A DNA stretch of 64,000 bases, taken from contig CP046180.1 in the NCBI GenBank assembly GCA_014075295.1, forward strand, positions 1,018,458 to 1,082,457. The letters run 5' to 3'. Of the stretch, positions 9,965-18,158 are shown in pieces (position 1 is the first letter of the stretch; each line of letters opens with the position of its first letter). The stretch is from Candidatus Mycalebacterium zealandia. GTDB lineage: Bacteria; Desulfobacterota_D; UBA1144; Nemesobacterales; Mycalebacteriaceae. The position numbers were made by a program, and so were the translations under genes. The notes below the pieces were generated by a model. That model saw nothing but the letters and a program-made list of their open reading frames with translations, did no database searches and was not told where the DNA came from.

Positions 9965-12199
9965 TTATATGGAATCAAAAAACTTTTTGAGCTCTCGCAC
10001 GACCGTTTCAAAATGCCCTTCCAGAGTCCCGCATTGTGGGATTGAATTAATAAAATGGCGGCCGTAGTGTTTGCGCGTTATGCGGCTGTCAAGAACGGCA
10101 ACCGCGCCCCTGTCGGTCGCCGTGCGTATGAGCCGCCCGAACGCCTGACGGAAGTTAATAACCGCCACCGGAACGGCGTATTGGTTGAAGGCGTCTTTTC
10201 CGGACTGTTTTATCGCCTCCATTCGCGCCTGAAAAACCGGCTCGGCAGGCACGCTGAAAGGCAACCCCGTGATTACCACAAGCCGCAAGGCATCTCCTGC
10301 GATGTCAACGCCTTCCCTGAAACTGTCAGTGCCGAAAAGCACGGCGTTTCCGTCCGCTTTGAACTCCGCGAGAATCTTCTCCCTCGGCATGTCTCCCTGC
10401 GTCAAAACCCTGATGCCGTCCCCTTCCAGTTCGGGCGCAAGAGCCACGCTCACCTCTTTGAGAAGCCGGTATGAAGTAAAAAGAACAAGCGCGCCGCCGC
10501 GCGAAGCCCTGACGCAGTCGTAAATCGCCCGGCCGAGCCTTTCGGAATAAACGTCAGTCGCTTCAGGCGCGGGCAAATCATCCGGTAGAGCGAGAAGCGC
10601 CTGCCTCTTGTGGTCAAAAGGCGAAGGAACGGCAAGCTCGGTTATTCTTTCATTGTCTCTGAGCCCCAGAGAGTTTTTTTGAAATTCAAAACCGTCTTTT
10701 TCCCGTAGTGTCGCAGATGTCAAAATCAGGGTTTTGCACCTGTCGTAAAGCCGCTCTTTCAGATATGGGGCAATGTCAATCGGCGACATGGAAACTGAAG
10801 CAAACTTCCGGCGGTTTCTTTTGCCCGCCTCAACACTTTTCACAAAATTCACTTGCGAACTGTCACCCGCGGCAAAACCGCGTATGACGGCCGAGTGGCG
10901 GTCAATCCCCGCAAAAACGGCTTTGAGTTCCGCAACAATGCCGACCGTTTCATCGCCGCCCTCAGAGTCAAGAACGGCAAGTGCTTTTCTCACCTCGCCC
11001 GACAAATCCGCCATGCTTTCACTCACTTGAGGATACAGCGAAACCGCTTTCCCCCACCGCCCGCCGCTTTCAATCTCATCGTCCATAACGCGGATACTGA
11101 AACCGTATGAGCCATCCGGCGAACTTTCTTCAAAGGAATTGTAAAGCGATTCAAAAAAGCGTTTGGAAGCAGTTTCAACTTTTTTGATTCTCGGCGGAAA
11201 AACCTTTTGCATAGCGGAAAGGATTTCCATAACACGGCTCCGCGCGTCCGCCGCGCGAATATTATTTTTCGCCAGACGCGCCGCCCGCGCCGCCACACGT
11301 TTGAGGCGGTTCAGGGTTTTTGTGACCCCCAGGCTTGAAGTTTTCAATGTGAAATGCATAGTCGCCGAGCCGGCAACATTGTGAGCCTCATCTATAACAA
11401 CCCTGCCGACCGGCGGCAGAACACCCGCGTCGTCCCTGCCAGCGGAATGCTTTATTGAGATGTCCGAAAAAAGAAGATGGTGGTTGACAACTATCAAATC
11501 CGCTTTCGCGATTTTCCTGCGCGCCTTGAAAAAGAAACATTCGTTGTAGTGTGGACATTCCCTTCTCACACAACTTTCGCTTTCTGCGGCAAACCTGTCC
11601 CACTGTTGCTCAGACGGCGTAAAACCCATGTCAAAAACAGAACCGTCTTCGGTCTTTTCTGCCCAATCAAGAATGGCGCGCGCCTCATCAACGCCATCTT
11701 CCGCGTCCGGGTCCGGAAGCGGTAACTCGCCTTTTACCTCATCCGAGCGCAAAAGGCACAGATAGTTCCTCATTCCCTTTGCCAGAGCGAACTCCACCTT
11801 GCGCCCCAGAACTTTGCTTAAAAGCGGAATGTCTTTACTGATAATCTGGTCTTGAAGGTTGATTGTGTTTGTGGAAACAATAACTTTCTCACCGTTCAAG
11901 AGAGCCCATTTCGCGGCGGGCAGAAGGTAGGAAAGCGTTTTGCCGATACCCGTTGGCGCTTCAAGAAGTGAAAAAGAGTCGCCGTTGAAAGCCGATGTGA
12001 TTTCGCGCACAAGAGACTGCTGTTGTTTTCTGAATTCATATCCCTCGCCGAAAGTCTTTTCCACCATTCCACCGGGCAGAAAATATGACGCTATTTCATC
12101 GGGGCTCATAAAGGTTTTCTCCCCGGCAATGACCGCTTCGGGAAAAACCTCGTCCGGCTCCACGGTGGCGATTAATCTGTTTTTTTCGCTTCTGTCCAT
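9965..12199 (-). CDS. DinG-type ATP-dependent DNA helicase (XPD/Rad3 superfamily 2)
   Basis: 744 residues. Members unwind damaged or structured DNA 5' to 3' using ATP and an iron-sulfur cluster. Motif I is LEAPTGIGKTLSYLLP (about 79-94). The DEAH box is VVIDEAHNV (about 268-276). Between them are cysteines suited to the cluster (NYLCLL, then CVRRECPHYNEC). C-terminal motifs include GTDSFREGVDIAG and NFRQAFGRLIRT (motif VI). There is no exonuclease domain as in Firmicute DinG. The C-terminal end lies 20 bases upstream of the ribosomal promoter. A related enzyme such as YoaA is the alternative name. Confidence 0.88.
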   Translation of the reverse strand: MDRSEKNRLIATVEPDEVFPEAVIAGEKTFMSPDEIASYFLPGGMVEKTFGEGYEFRKQQQSLVREITSAFNGDSFSLLEAPTGIGKTLSYLLPAAKWALLNGEKVIVSTNTINLQDQIISKDIPLLSKVLGRKVEFALAKGMRNYLCLLRSDEVKGELPLPDPDAEDGVDEARAILDWAEKTEDGSVFDMGFTPSEQQWDRFAAESESCVRRECPHYNECFFFKARRKIAKADLIVVNHHLLFSDISIKHSAGRDDAGVLPPVGRVVIDEAHNVAGSATMHFTLKTSSLGVTKTLNRLKRVAARAARLAKNNIRAADARSRVMEILSAMQKVFPPRIKKVETASKRFFESLYNSFEESSPDGSYGFSIRVMDDEIESGGRWGKAVSLYPQVSESMADLSGEVRKALAVLDSEGGDETVGIVAELKAVFAGIDRHSAVIRGFAAGDSSQVNFVKSVEAGKRNRRKFASVSMSPIDIAPYLKERLYDRCKTLILTSATLREKDGFEFQKNSLGLRDNERITELAVPSPFDHKRQALLALPDDLPAPEATDVYSERLGRAIYDCVRASRGGALVLFTSYRLLKEVSVALAPELEGDGIRVLTQGDMPREKILAEFKADGNAVLFGTDSFREGVDIAGDALRLVVITGLPFSVPAEPVFQARMEAIKQSGKDAFNQYAVPVAVINFRQAFGRLIRTATDRGAVAVLDSRITRKHYGRHFINSIPQCGTLEGHFETVVRELKKFFDSI

Positions 12200-12225
12200 T
12201 CTACAAACAGCGAATTAACGGCAAT

Positions 12226-12254
12226 TTGCCCGCCGCGTCCGCCGTGTGTAACTT
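12226..12254 (+). promoter_or_regulatory. Promoter of tRNA-Ser
   Basis: TTGCCC (12226-12231), 17-base spacer, TAACTT (12249-12254). The expected start of transcription (about 12261) falls right at the 5' end of the tRNA (12262), so the precursor would have almost no 5' leader. Confidence 0.5.
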
Positions 12255-12261
12255 AACCGCC

Positions 12262-12348
12262 GGAGGGATGGCCGAGCGGACGAAGGCGCTGGTCTCGAAA
12301 ACCAGTGGGGCCTCACGGCTCTCAGGGGTTCGAATCCCCTTCCCTCCG
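12262..12348 (+). tRNA. tRNA-Ser (anticodon CGA)
   Basis: A class II tRNA folds cleanly: acceptor GGAGGGA/TCCCTCC with discriminator G, anticodon stem CTGGT/ACCAG with loop CTCGAAA (anticodon CGA, reading UCG), a long variable arm, and T-arm AGGGG-TTCGAAT-CCCCT. The long variable arm and G73 fit serine identity. The 3' CCA is not encoded (the next bases are CA). It stands alone between the divergently read helicase and the 3' end of the RNase R gene, whose stop is only four bases away on the other strand. Confidence 0.95.
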
Positions 12349-12352
12349 CACC

Positions 12353-14197
12353 TCAAACAGTCTCCATAATCGTTCTTCTTTTTTCCAAATCCGCGCCGAC
12401 CACGCGCAGTTTCAGTTCGTCTCCGAGGTTGAACCACTTTCTGCGTCCGCCGCGTTTCATTCTCTCGCGCGGGACAAAACCCTCGGCGCAAATCTCCTTC
12501 AGTTCAAGAAACATTCCGAACGGCAGAATACTGATTACCTTGCCGGTAAATTTCCTGCCCGTGAGGGTTTTCATAAAGTTCGCGGTTTCAAGTCCGACGG
12601 TTTCCCGTTCGGCTTTTTCAGCTTTCCTCTCAAGCACCGAAGCCATCTCGCACAAATTGTCAAGTGGGCCGCGTGCGTATCCGCTACGCCCTTTGCAACT
12701 GAGCCGGTCAACCATTCTGTGCGCGATGATGTCGGGATAACGCCTGATGGGCGAGGTGAAATGCGAATATCTTTCAATTCCGAGCCCGAAATGCCCGACT
12801 TCGCGCGTTGAATAAACCGCCCTCTGAAGCGATTTAAGAACCATCATTTTTACCGCGCCTTCCTGTTTTTTGTCCCTGAAATCGGCGAGCAATTTCTGAA
12901 TTGCCTTGCCCGCCAAACGCCGCTCAATGCTCGCTTTGTAACCTAGTTTCCCAAGTTCGGCGGAAAGGTCCGAAAGCGATTCAGAGGTCGGCGGCTCATG
13001 AACTCTGTAAACCCCCCACCCCTCGCCATCGCAAAGCCGCGAACCGACGGCCCTGTTTGCCGCTATCATAAACTGCTCAATAATCATGTTCGCAACACCT
13101 CGCTGAGCATTTCGCACGTCCTGCACCACACCAAGTGAATTCCTTACAAGTTCGGGCTCGGGCAGGTCAAAATCAAGTTCACCGCCCTCAAGACTGCGTT
13201 TTTTCATTTTGCCGTAAAGATTTTTCATCATACTCAAACTTTCTTTGATTTCCGGCGACAGTTTCGCGCCCTTTCCATCTTCAAGAAAAGCGGTTACCTG
13301 AGAATAGGTAAGACGCGCCGCGCTTTTGATGATGCTGTTGTAAATGTGAAAGTCCTCAAGCGTGCCGTCACGTGAAAACTCCATCTCAACAGTTTTTGTG
13401 AGACGGCCTTTGTTCGGAACAAGACTGCACAAATCGTTTGAAAGAGCTTCGGGAAGCATAGGTATGACGCGGGTGTCAAGATAGACGCTTGTGCCGCGCT
13501 TGAGCGCCTCTACGTCAAGGGGGCTTCCCTCCTTAACATAGTGGGAAACGTCCGCGATGCAGACCCACAAAGTGAATCCTGAACCCCGTTTTACAATGCC
13601 GACCGCGTCATCGTAGTCTTTGGCGTCGTCACCGTCTATCGTGAAAATGGTTTTCTTTCTGAGGTCAACCCTGCCATCGGCCGAATCAGACGGACGCCGT
13701 CTGCTCAACTCCCCGGCGTGCTTCAAAACCGTTTCGGGAAACTTGCCGGGAAGGGAATGTTTGTATTCAATAGCCTTTTTCTCGGTCTCAAACTCGCCCG
13801 CCCGTCCAATTATTTTTTCCACGCTTGCCACCGGAACAGCCTCTTTGCCACCGCTGGGGCGGGTGCCCGCATATCTAACTATCGCGAGATAGCCGTTTCT
13901 GAGTTTCGGCGCGCCGTCCTTTTTGCCGGAAACAAGGGCGTATTGAAAGTCCTCGCCTCTGGGAATAAGAACCACACCTCCTTCGGGTCCGGCAACGGCT
14001 TTGGCAAGAAAGGTTTCCGGAATCTGCCCGGGTTTTTTCGCCGCAGGTTTTGCCTTGCGTACGGACGGACGCCCGTTGCCGGGTTTGCGGCGCTTGGGGC
14101 GTTTTGTCAGCAATTTTTTATCCGGCGCGGAAAAGTTATGGAATTCAGGAAAGTCGCAAGCGCTCCTGAAATTGAAAAGATGCGCATCGGGGAACAT
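12353..14197 (-). CDS. rnr: RNase R / RNase II family 3'-5' exoribonuclease
   Basis: 614 residues as read from ATG 14197, short beside RNase R (about 700-810). It degrades structured RNA processively from 3' ends. The RNB catalytic centre has TIDGDDAKDYDDAVGI (about 207-222), with the cluster of metal-binding aspartates. An S1 domain closes the protein (KFTGKVISILPFGMFLEL, ending 11 residues after it). The N-terminal half shows one reduced OB-like region and a basic stretch (KRPKRRKPGNGRPSVRKAKP) instead of the usual two cold-shock domains and winged helix. The start is doubtful: a -10-like TACAAT overlaps ATG 14197, so a downstream TTG (near 14113) may be the real start. Confidence 0.85.
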   Translation of the reverse strand: MFPDAHLFNFRSACDFPEFHNFSAPDKKLLTKRPKRRKPGNGRPSVRKAKPAAKKPGQIPETFLAKAVAGPEGGVVLIPRGEDFQYALVSGKKDGAPKLRNGYLAIVRYAGTRPSGGKEAVPVASVEKIIGRAGEFETEKKAIEYKHSLPGKFPETVLKHAGELSRRRPSDSADGRVDLRKKTIFTIDGDDAKDYDDAVGIVKRGSGFTLWVCIADVSHYVKEGSPLDVEALKRGTSVYLDTRVIPMLPEALSNDLCSLVPNKGRLTKTVEMEFSRDGTLEDFHIYNSIIKSAARLTYSQVTAFLEDGKGAKLSPEIKESLSMMKNLYGKMKKRSLEGGELDFDLPEPELVRNSLGVVQDVRNAQRGVANMIIEQFMIAANRAVGSRLCDGEGWGVYRVHEPPTSESLSDLSAELGKLGYKASIERRLAGKAIQKLLADFRDKKQEGAVKMMVLKSLQRAVYSTREVGHFGLGIERYSHFTSPIRRYPDIIAHRMVDRLSCKGRSGYARGPLDNLCEMASVLERKAEKAERETVGLETANFMKTLTGRKFTGKVISILPFGMFLELKEICAEGFVPRERMKRGGRRKWFNLGDELKLRVVGADLEKRRTIMETV

Positions 14198-14227
14198 TGT
14201 ATATGGAATAAACGGGTTTTACACCTC

Positions 14228-14255
14228 TTGAAAAAAACACCCGTTTGTATACAAT
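14228..14255 (+). promoter_or_regulatory. Promoter in divergent region between rnr and a small membrane protein
   Basis: TTGAAA (14228-14233), 16-base spacer, TACAAT (14250-14255) on the plus strand. The -10 lies in the palindrome TTGTATACAA (14245-14254). An 8-base inverted repeat AAACGGGT (14210-14217) / ACCCGTTT (14239-14246) brackets the -35, and a minus-strand TACAAT lies at 14201-14196. The symmetry suggests a shared operator for the divergent pair, which is inference. Confidence 0.45.
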
Positions 14256-14296
14256 CGGGCGCACAAGCAAAGTCTTGTTCTACAGGGGTTTTAAAG

Positions 14297-14485
14297 TTGC
14301 TTAAAACAAACATTCCGGGAGGGATTGCCGTAGTCGCCTTTATTCTGCTCGTGGTGGGATTCGGCATTTCTCTGAACACCTCAATAAACTGGGGGCTTTA
14401 CTTCAAAATCCTCGCCGTGGTCGGGTCCATCGCGCTCGCCGTGGCGCTCATAACGCGGTTTCTCCCGTCTTCGGAAAAAAACTGA
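14297..14485 (+). CDS. Small two-segment membrane protein, unknown function
   Basis: 62 residues if read from TTG 14297, preceded by AGGGGT about eight bases upstream. Two hydrophobic segments are evident: IAVVAFILLVVGFGISL (about 10-26) and YFKILAVVGSIALAVALI (about 38-55). The C-terminus is short and charged (SSEKN). The same frame stays open far upstream over rnr, but that part is antisense shadow. It ends nine bases before the convergent secretin stop. I do not recognise the family. Confidence 0.5.
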   Translation: MLKTNIPGGIAVVAFILLVVGFGISLNTSINWGLYFKILAVVGSIALAVALITRFLPSSEKN

Positions 14486-14493
14486 CCGAATTC

Positions 14494-15888
14494 CTAACTC
14501 ACTATTCGCGGAGTGATAAAGAGAATGAGTTCTCTTTCCACCGTTTGCCTTTTTGAGCTTTTGAATATGGAGCCGAGAAGCGGAATTGATGACAAAACCG
14601 GCACTTTGGAACTGCTTTTGCTTGTGGTTGTGGTTGTGGTAACTATTCCGCCGAGCACTATCGTCTCGCCGTCTTCGGCAAGAACTCTGGTTTTCGCCTC
14701 ATTCCGCCTGATTGAGGGTTGCGAACCAACTGCAAAAGTCGCGTCCGGAGAGTTATCCGTGATGGAAATATCCATAAAGATATTGCCGTCATTTGTGATT
14801 TTCGGCTTAACCTCAAGGCTTAAAGTGGCGTCCGCAAATTCGGTTTTGGTGCCCTGTTCGGACACAGTTGAAAACGGAATTGAGATTCCTTGCTCTATTC
14901 TTGCCACCGAATTGTCAACGGTGATGATTTTTGGAGAGGAAAGTATTTTCACCTTGCCTTTGTCTTCAAGCGCGGACAGGCGGATATCAAGGTCAAAAGT
15001 GCCCGCCAGATTTCCAAGAACAACCCCGAGCACCCCTCCGCTTCCCGTGCCGACCGCGGCGGGCATATCAACAATGAAACCGTCATCAACATTGCCAAAA
15101 GCAGTGTCTATCCGCGTTCTGCCAACTTGTATGCTTGCCGGAAATCGCGCGCCGGTGTTCTTGCTTGTGTAACGTGTTCCCCATTGAATTCCGAGTTCCC
15201 TTGAAAAGTCCGTGCCCGCCTGCACGATTCTTGACTCAATAAGTATTTTCGGCGTGGGCTTGTCCAGCGACTTTACGATTCCGCCAATCCGGGCAATATT
15301 GAGCCGCGTTTCAAGAACGGCAAGACTGTTGGTTCTTTCATCAACCGAGATCCTGCCTTGTTTTGTAAGAAAAGGTTTGATGCCCGTCGCTATGTCGCGC
15401 GCCGTTGCGTAATTCACAAAAAACTGTTTGGACACGAGTTTTTCCGTTTTCTCAACAAGTTGCGCCGTGTCAGACGCCTCTCTGCGCCTTTTGCTTATGT
15501 TTTCAAGCGATGAAATCTTGACGACATTGCCCTCGACAAAAGCGCCCAAACCGTTCTCGGCAAGCACAATGGAAAGTACCTGATCCCAGGGAACATCACG
15601 CAGCTCCATATAAACAGTTCCACTCACATCGCCCGTGATGATAATGTTGAAGCCGCCAATTTGCGCTATCTGCATTATCACCTCGCGCGTGTCCGCACCT
15701 TTGTATATAAAAGTGCCTTTCCCACCCCTGTAAACCGGTTCGTCCGCACCGAAAGAGGAATAGCGGAAGTCAAACGCCCACGCCACATCGCTGTCCGGAG
15801 CGTTTTGCGCGGCGGACAATGCGGGCGCGCAGAAAACAAAAACCGCACACACAATACAGAAACTGATAAATTCCTTAGCGACTCTCAT
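14494..15888 (-). CDS. pilQ: Short PilQ-like secretin
   Basis: 464 residues, much shorter than PilQ of typical type IV pilus systems (about 650-900). A signal peptide ends near residue 26 (FCAPALSAAQ). An STN/N0 domain follows (FIYKGADTREVIMQIAQIGG, then DVPWDQVLSIVLAENGL), then one N1-type domain (FVNYATARDIATGIKPFL) and the secretin barrel with VKILSSPKIITVDN, ARIEQGISIPF and the closing VPVLSSIPLLGSIF...LILFITPRIV. No AMIN (peptidoglycan-binding) domain precedes N0. It should form an outer-membrane ring. Its ATG overlaps the upstream gene's stop by four bases. GspD-like assignment is the alternative, but the N0 and C-terminal motifs are PilQ-type. Confidence 0.85.
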   Translation of the reverse strand: MRVAKEFISFCIVCAVFVFCAPALSAAQNAPDSDVAWAFDFRYSSFGADEPVYRGGKGTFIYKGADTREVIMQIAQIGGFNIIITGDVSGTVYMELRDVPWDQVLSIVLAENGLGAFVEGNVVKISSLENISKRRREASDTAQLVEKTEKLVSKQFFVNYATARDIATGIKPFLTKQGRISVDERTNSLAVLETRLNIARIGGIVKSLDKPTPKILIESRIVQAGTDFSRELGIQWGTRYTSKNTGARFPASIQVGRTRIDTAFGNVDDGFIVDMPAAVGTGSGGVLGVVLGNLAGTFDLDIRLSALEDKGKVKILSSPKIITVDNSVARIEQGISIPFSTVSEQGTKTEFADATLSLEVKPKITNDGNIFMDISITDNSPDATFAVGSQPSIRRNEAKTRVLAEDGETIVLGGIVTTTTTTSKSSSKVPVLSSIPLLGSIFKSSKRQTVERELILFITPRIVS

Positions 15889-16298
15889 TTTCCAAATGGG
15901 ACAAACACCGTTTTTAAATCCCTCTCGGCGGAAACCCCATCCTCTTTTACTTTGGCGATTTTGAAACCGAATGCGGTCTGTCCGGGTTCAACCCAGAGCG
16001 TGCGGCCGCCAGAAACCAGCATGGCGAAATTCCGGTCGGCAAATTTTACAAAGCCCGCCACTTTGAGCGGAAACTTTCCTGGTGAGACGCGTTTGGCCTC
16101 TGCGGGCTTTTTATGCGGAGAGGAAAAAGTTTTGACGGCTGAGGTTGCCGGGCCCGGTCCTGAAAATTCGCGGACGGTTTCACCGGACCCGCTCTTCAGA
16201 TACGAAAAAGGCAACACCGCACACACGCAAAGCGCGACAACAACGGCGGCTCGCAGTTTGCGGGACTGATCCGGCTTTATGAGATTAACCTTTATCAT
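15885..16298 (-). CDS. Bitopic membrane protein with PilN-like N-terminal tail and PilP/GspC-like periplasmic domain
   Basis: 137 residues. It begins MIKVNLIKP, very like the cytoplasmic tail of PilN (consensus near MIxINLLP), the segment known to bind PilM. One membrane helix follows (AAVVVALCVCAVLPFSYL, about 17-34), then a Pro/Ser-rich linker (about 35-72). A C-terminal domain (FPLKVAGFVKFADRNFAMLV to VEPGQTAFGFKIAKVKEDGV) looks like the PilP/GspC homology region that touches the secretin. It lies between pilM and pilQ with four-base overlaps on both sides, and no separate pilN, pilO or pilP is present. I infer a fused connector from PilM to the secretin. Confidence 0.6.
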   Translation of the reverse strand: MIKVNLIKPDQSRKLRAAVVVALCVCAVLPFSYLKSGSGETVREFSGPGPATSAVKTFSSPHKKPAEAKRVSPGKFPLKVAGFVKFADRNFAMLVSGGRTLWVEPGQTAFGFKIAKVKEDGVSAERDLKTVFVPFGK

Positions 16299-17377
16299 GC
16301 GGCTTTCTTCATCATTCTGAGAGCTAGCCCGAACGCGACCGCGGATTTCGCGCTCAAACCTTCAGGGAAACCGTTTCCACTCCGCCCCGCCAGCAGAGGG
16401 TCCGCGTATTCGGCATCCACTCCAAGTGTTTCGGCGACCTTTTCCCGCAAACCATACAGCAGGGAACCTCCGCCTGAAAGAACAACTTTTCCGAGGTTAT
16501 CATTTCCGCAATCGCAGAACATCTCAAGGTTGGATTTCACTTCGTGCAGTATAGACAATGAAAAATCGGCGGCGGCGGAAAGAAACTCGCGTCTTGAAAC
16601 CGCGCCGAGAGATATTTTTTCCGCTTCCGCCTCATCAACTGTAAGGTCTCCCGCGCGCGCGATTTTAAGCGTGAGTTCGCCCGAAGCGGTGGAAAGATCC
16701 CTGGTGAAAACCGTTTTCCCGTCTTTCAAAACAGCGAGGTTTGTTACGCTGTGCCCAATGTTGAGCAAAACCGTGAGCCCTTCCGGAGAGCTAACGCGGC
16801 GGTTGTATGAGTTGATAATCGCAAAGCCGTCATAGTCCAAAACTTCGGGAACAAATCCCGAAGAACGCAGAGCGGAAACATAATCGCGGACGGCGTCTTC
16901 TCTGGCAACCGCGACAAGAACATCTTCGGGGCTTTGCGGATGTCGATAGAAACTGTGGCGGCAGCCGTCCAATCCTTCGGGAAAGAACTTGCTTAAATGA
17001 AGCAAAACCGCGTCTTCGGCAGCTCCGGAATCCGCCGAAAGCGGAATCTTTAGTTTGCTTGTAAAAACCGCGCAACCCGAAACACCAACCGCCGTGCGCG
17101 CGCCTTTGAGTTCAAAATCATCGCGCAAGGAAAGCAATCCCGAACATAAGGAATCAAAATTCTCTATTTCCTTGTCTTTGAAAACACCGGAATCCTGAAG
17201 AGATTCGCGTGCGTGAAGGGGAAAATCCGTTTCGCTCCCGGAAGCGTTGTTGAGAACCACAACTTTGGTGGAATAAGACCCTATATCAATGCCGACCGCG
17301 TTCCTGTTCCGGAAAAATCCGGCTGAAAAATCTTTGATTGAACAGTCAAATATTCTGTTCCGAAAAAGAGTCCTCAT
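16295..17377 (-). CDS. pilM: PilM-like actin-fold cytoplasmic protein
   Basis: 360 residues from ATG 17377, four bases after the preceding stop; a longer reading to 17473 runs inside the upstream gene. PilM is an FtsA-like ATP-binding protein that binds the PilN tail below the inner membrane. The phosphate-1 motif is GIDIGSYSTKVVVL (about 30-43), and the later nucleotide loops are LLNIGHSVTNLAVL and VVLSGGGSLLYGLREK. Segment HLSKFFPEGLDG matches the PilM region with QYIPF. It is the central gene of the operon. FtsA or a type II GspL cytoplasmic domain are less likely, because the neighbours are pilus-type. Confidence 0.82.
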   Translation of the reverse strand: MRTLFRNRIFDCSIKDFSAGFFRNRNAVGIDIGSYSTKVVVLNNASGSETDFPLHARESLQDSGVFKDKEIENFDSLCSGLLSLRDDFELKGARTAVGVSGCAVFTSKLKIPLSADSGAAEDAVLLHLSKFFPEGLDGCRHSFYRHPQSPEDVLVAVAREDAVRDYVSALRSSGFVPEVLDYDGFAIINSYNRRVSSPEGLTVLLNIGHSVTNLAVLKDGKTVFTRDLSTASGELTLKIARAGDLTVDEAEAEKISLGAVSRREFLSAAADFSLSILHEVKSNLEMFCDCGNDNLGKVVLSGGGSLLYGLREKVAETLGVDAEYADPLLAGRSGNGFPEGLSAKSAVAFGLALRMMKKAA

Positions 17378-17381
17378 TCTA

Positions 17382-18158
17382 TTAACTGTTTCGTGAAATA
17401 AATCTTGAAAGCGAAATAACTTTCTTTGAGCCGGTTTTTTCGGCGTCTTTGGAATCTTCCGCCGCCGTCTCAATTATTTTCGGCTCCTCGGGGCAATCAT
17501 CAATAATTTCTTCCAAAATTTTGCGCATAACCTTCAGCGCGCCGACCGAGTGCTGTTTCATGTAGGGCTTCGCGTAGTGCTTGTCTATAATCTCTTTCTG
17601 CCTTTTTGTGGCAAAGTAATGCAGAATGAAAACCTGATTGTTCAATACAACAAGAAGCGCGATATATAGAAGAAGGTTGTCTTTCAAAACCTGTTTCATA
17701 ATCAGCGTTTTTGAGGAGTTTATAGTAACAACTCCGTAGGGATTACCGTCCGTGCCCACAAGAAACGGCGCGGAAACGGTAAACACGCCACCTTTATCGC
17801 GAACGCCGTATCCCCTTTCCTCCGAATACAACTGTCTGGTCTGACGCCCCTGAAAATTCTCCTTTGTGAAAGCAACATCAAACGAAGACGGAACAACATT
17901 GAAGGTTTTAAAAACTCCGGCGGACCCGTGCTTGGTTCTGAGGAAGGAGTAAAACTCCGCGCTTGTCGGGTTGATGTTGTGAACGGCAAACTCGGCCGCC
18001 TCGTTTCCTATTAATTCGGAAGTGGCAACAGTTTTTGTGATAACGTCAGATTTCGCGCTACTGAACTGGCTGTAGAAAACCGCGCCGACAAGAAACAAAA
18101 TCGCGGCTTCTATAAAAAGAACTTTGTAAAAAAGCCCGAGACGTCCAATCAAGCGCAT
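17382..18158 (-). CDS. Two-segment membrane protein with periplasmic sensor-like domain, unknown
   Basis: 258 residues. The first membrane helix is about 12-32 (VLFIEAAILFLVGAVFYSQF), the second about 162-183 (LLLYIALLVVLNNQVFILHY). Between them a periplasmic domain of about 130 residues has the alpha/beta look of a single Cache sensor (SAPFLVGTDGNPYGVVTINS near its end). The cytoplasmic tail of about 75 residues is charged, without a kinase, HAMP or cyclase signature. It overlaps the XRE regulator by 10 bases and is followed four bases later by pilM. I do not recognise the family. A signal-input role for the secretin operon is inference. Confidence 0.7.
   Translation of the reverse strand: MRLIGRLGLFYKVLFIEAAILFLVGAVFYSQFSSAKSDVITKTVATSELIGNEAAEFAVHNINPTSAEFYSFLRTKHGSAGVFKTFNVVPSSFDVAFTKENFQGRQTRQLYSEERGYGVRDKGGVFTVSAPFLVGTDGNPYGVVTINSSKTLIMKQVLKDNLLLYIALLVVLNNQVFILHYFATKRQKEIIDKHYAKPYMKQHSVGALKVMRKILEEIIDDCPEEPKIIETAAEDSKDAEKTGSKKVISLSRFISRNS

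Noticed and set aside
12201-12491. A minus-strand frame through tRNA-Ser
   Set aside because: The DNA is explained by the tRNA and the end of rnr.
14107-14379. A 90-codon minus-strand frame across the rnr upstream region
   Set aside because: It overlaps the divergent promoter and both neighbours, and has no recognisable protein features.
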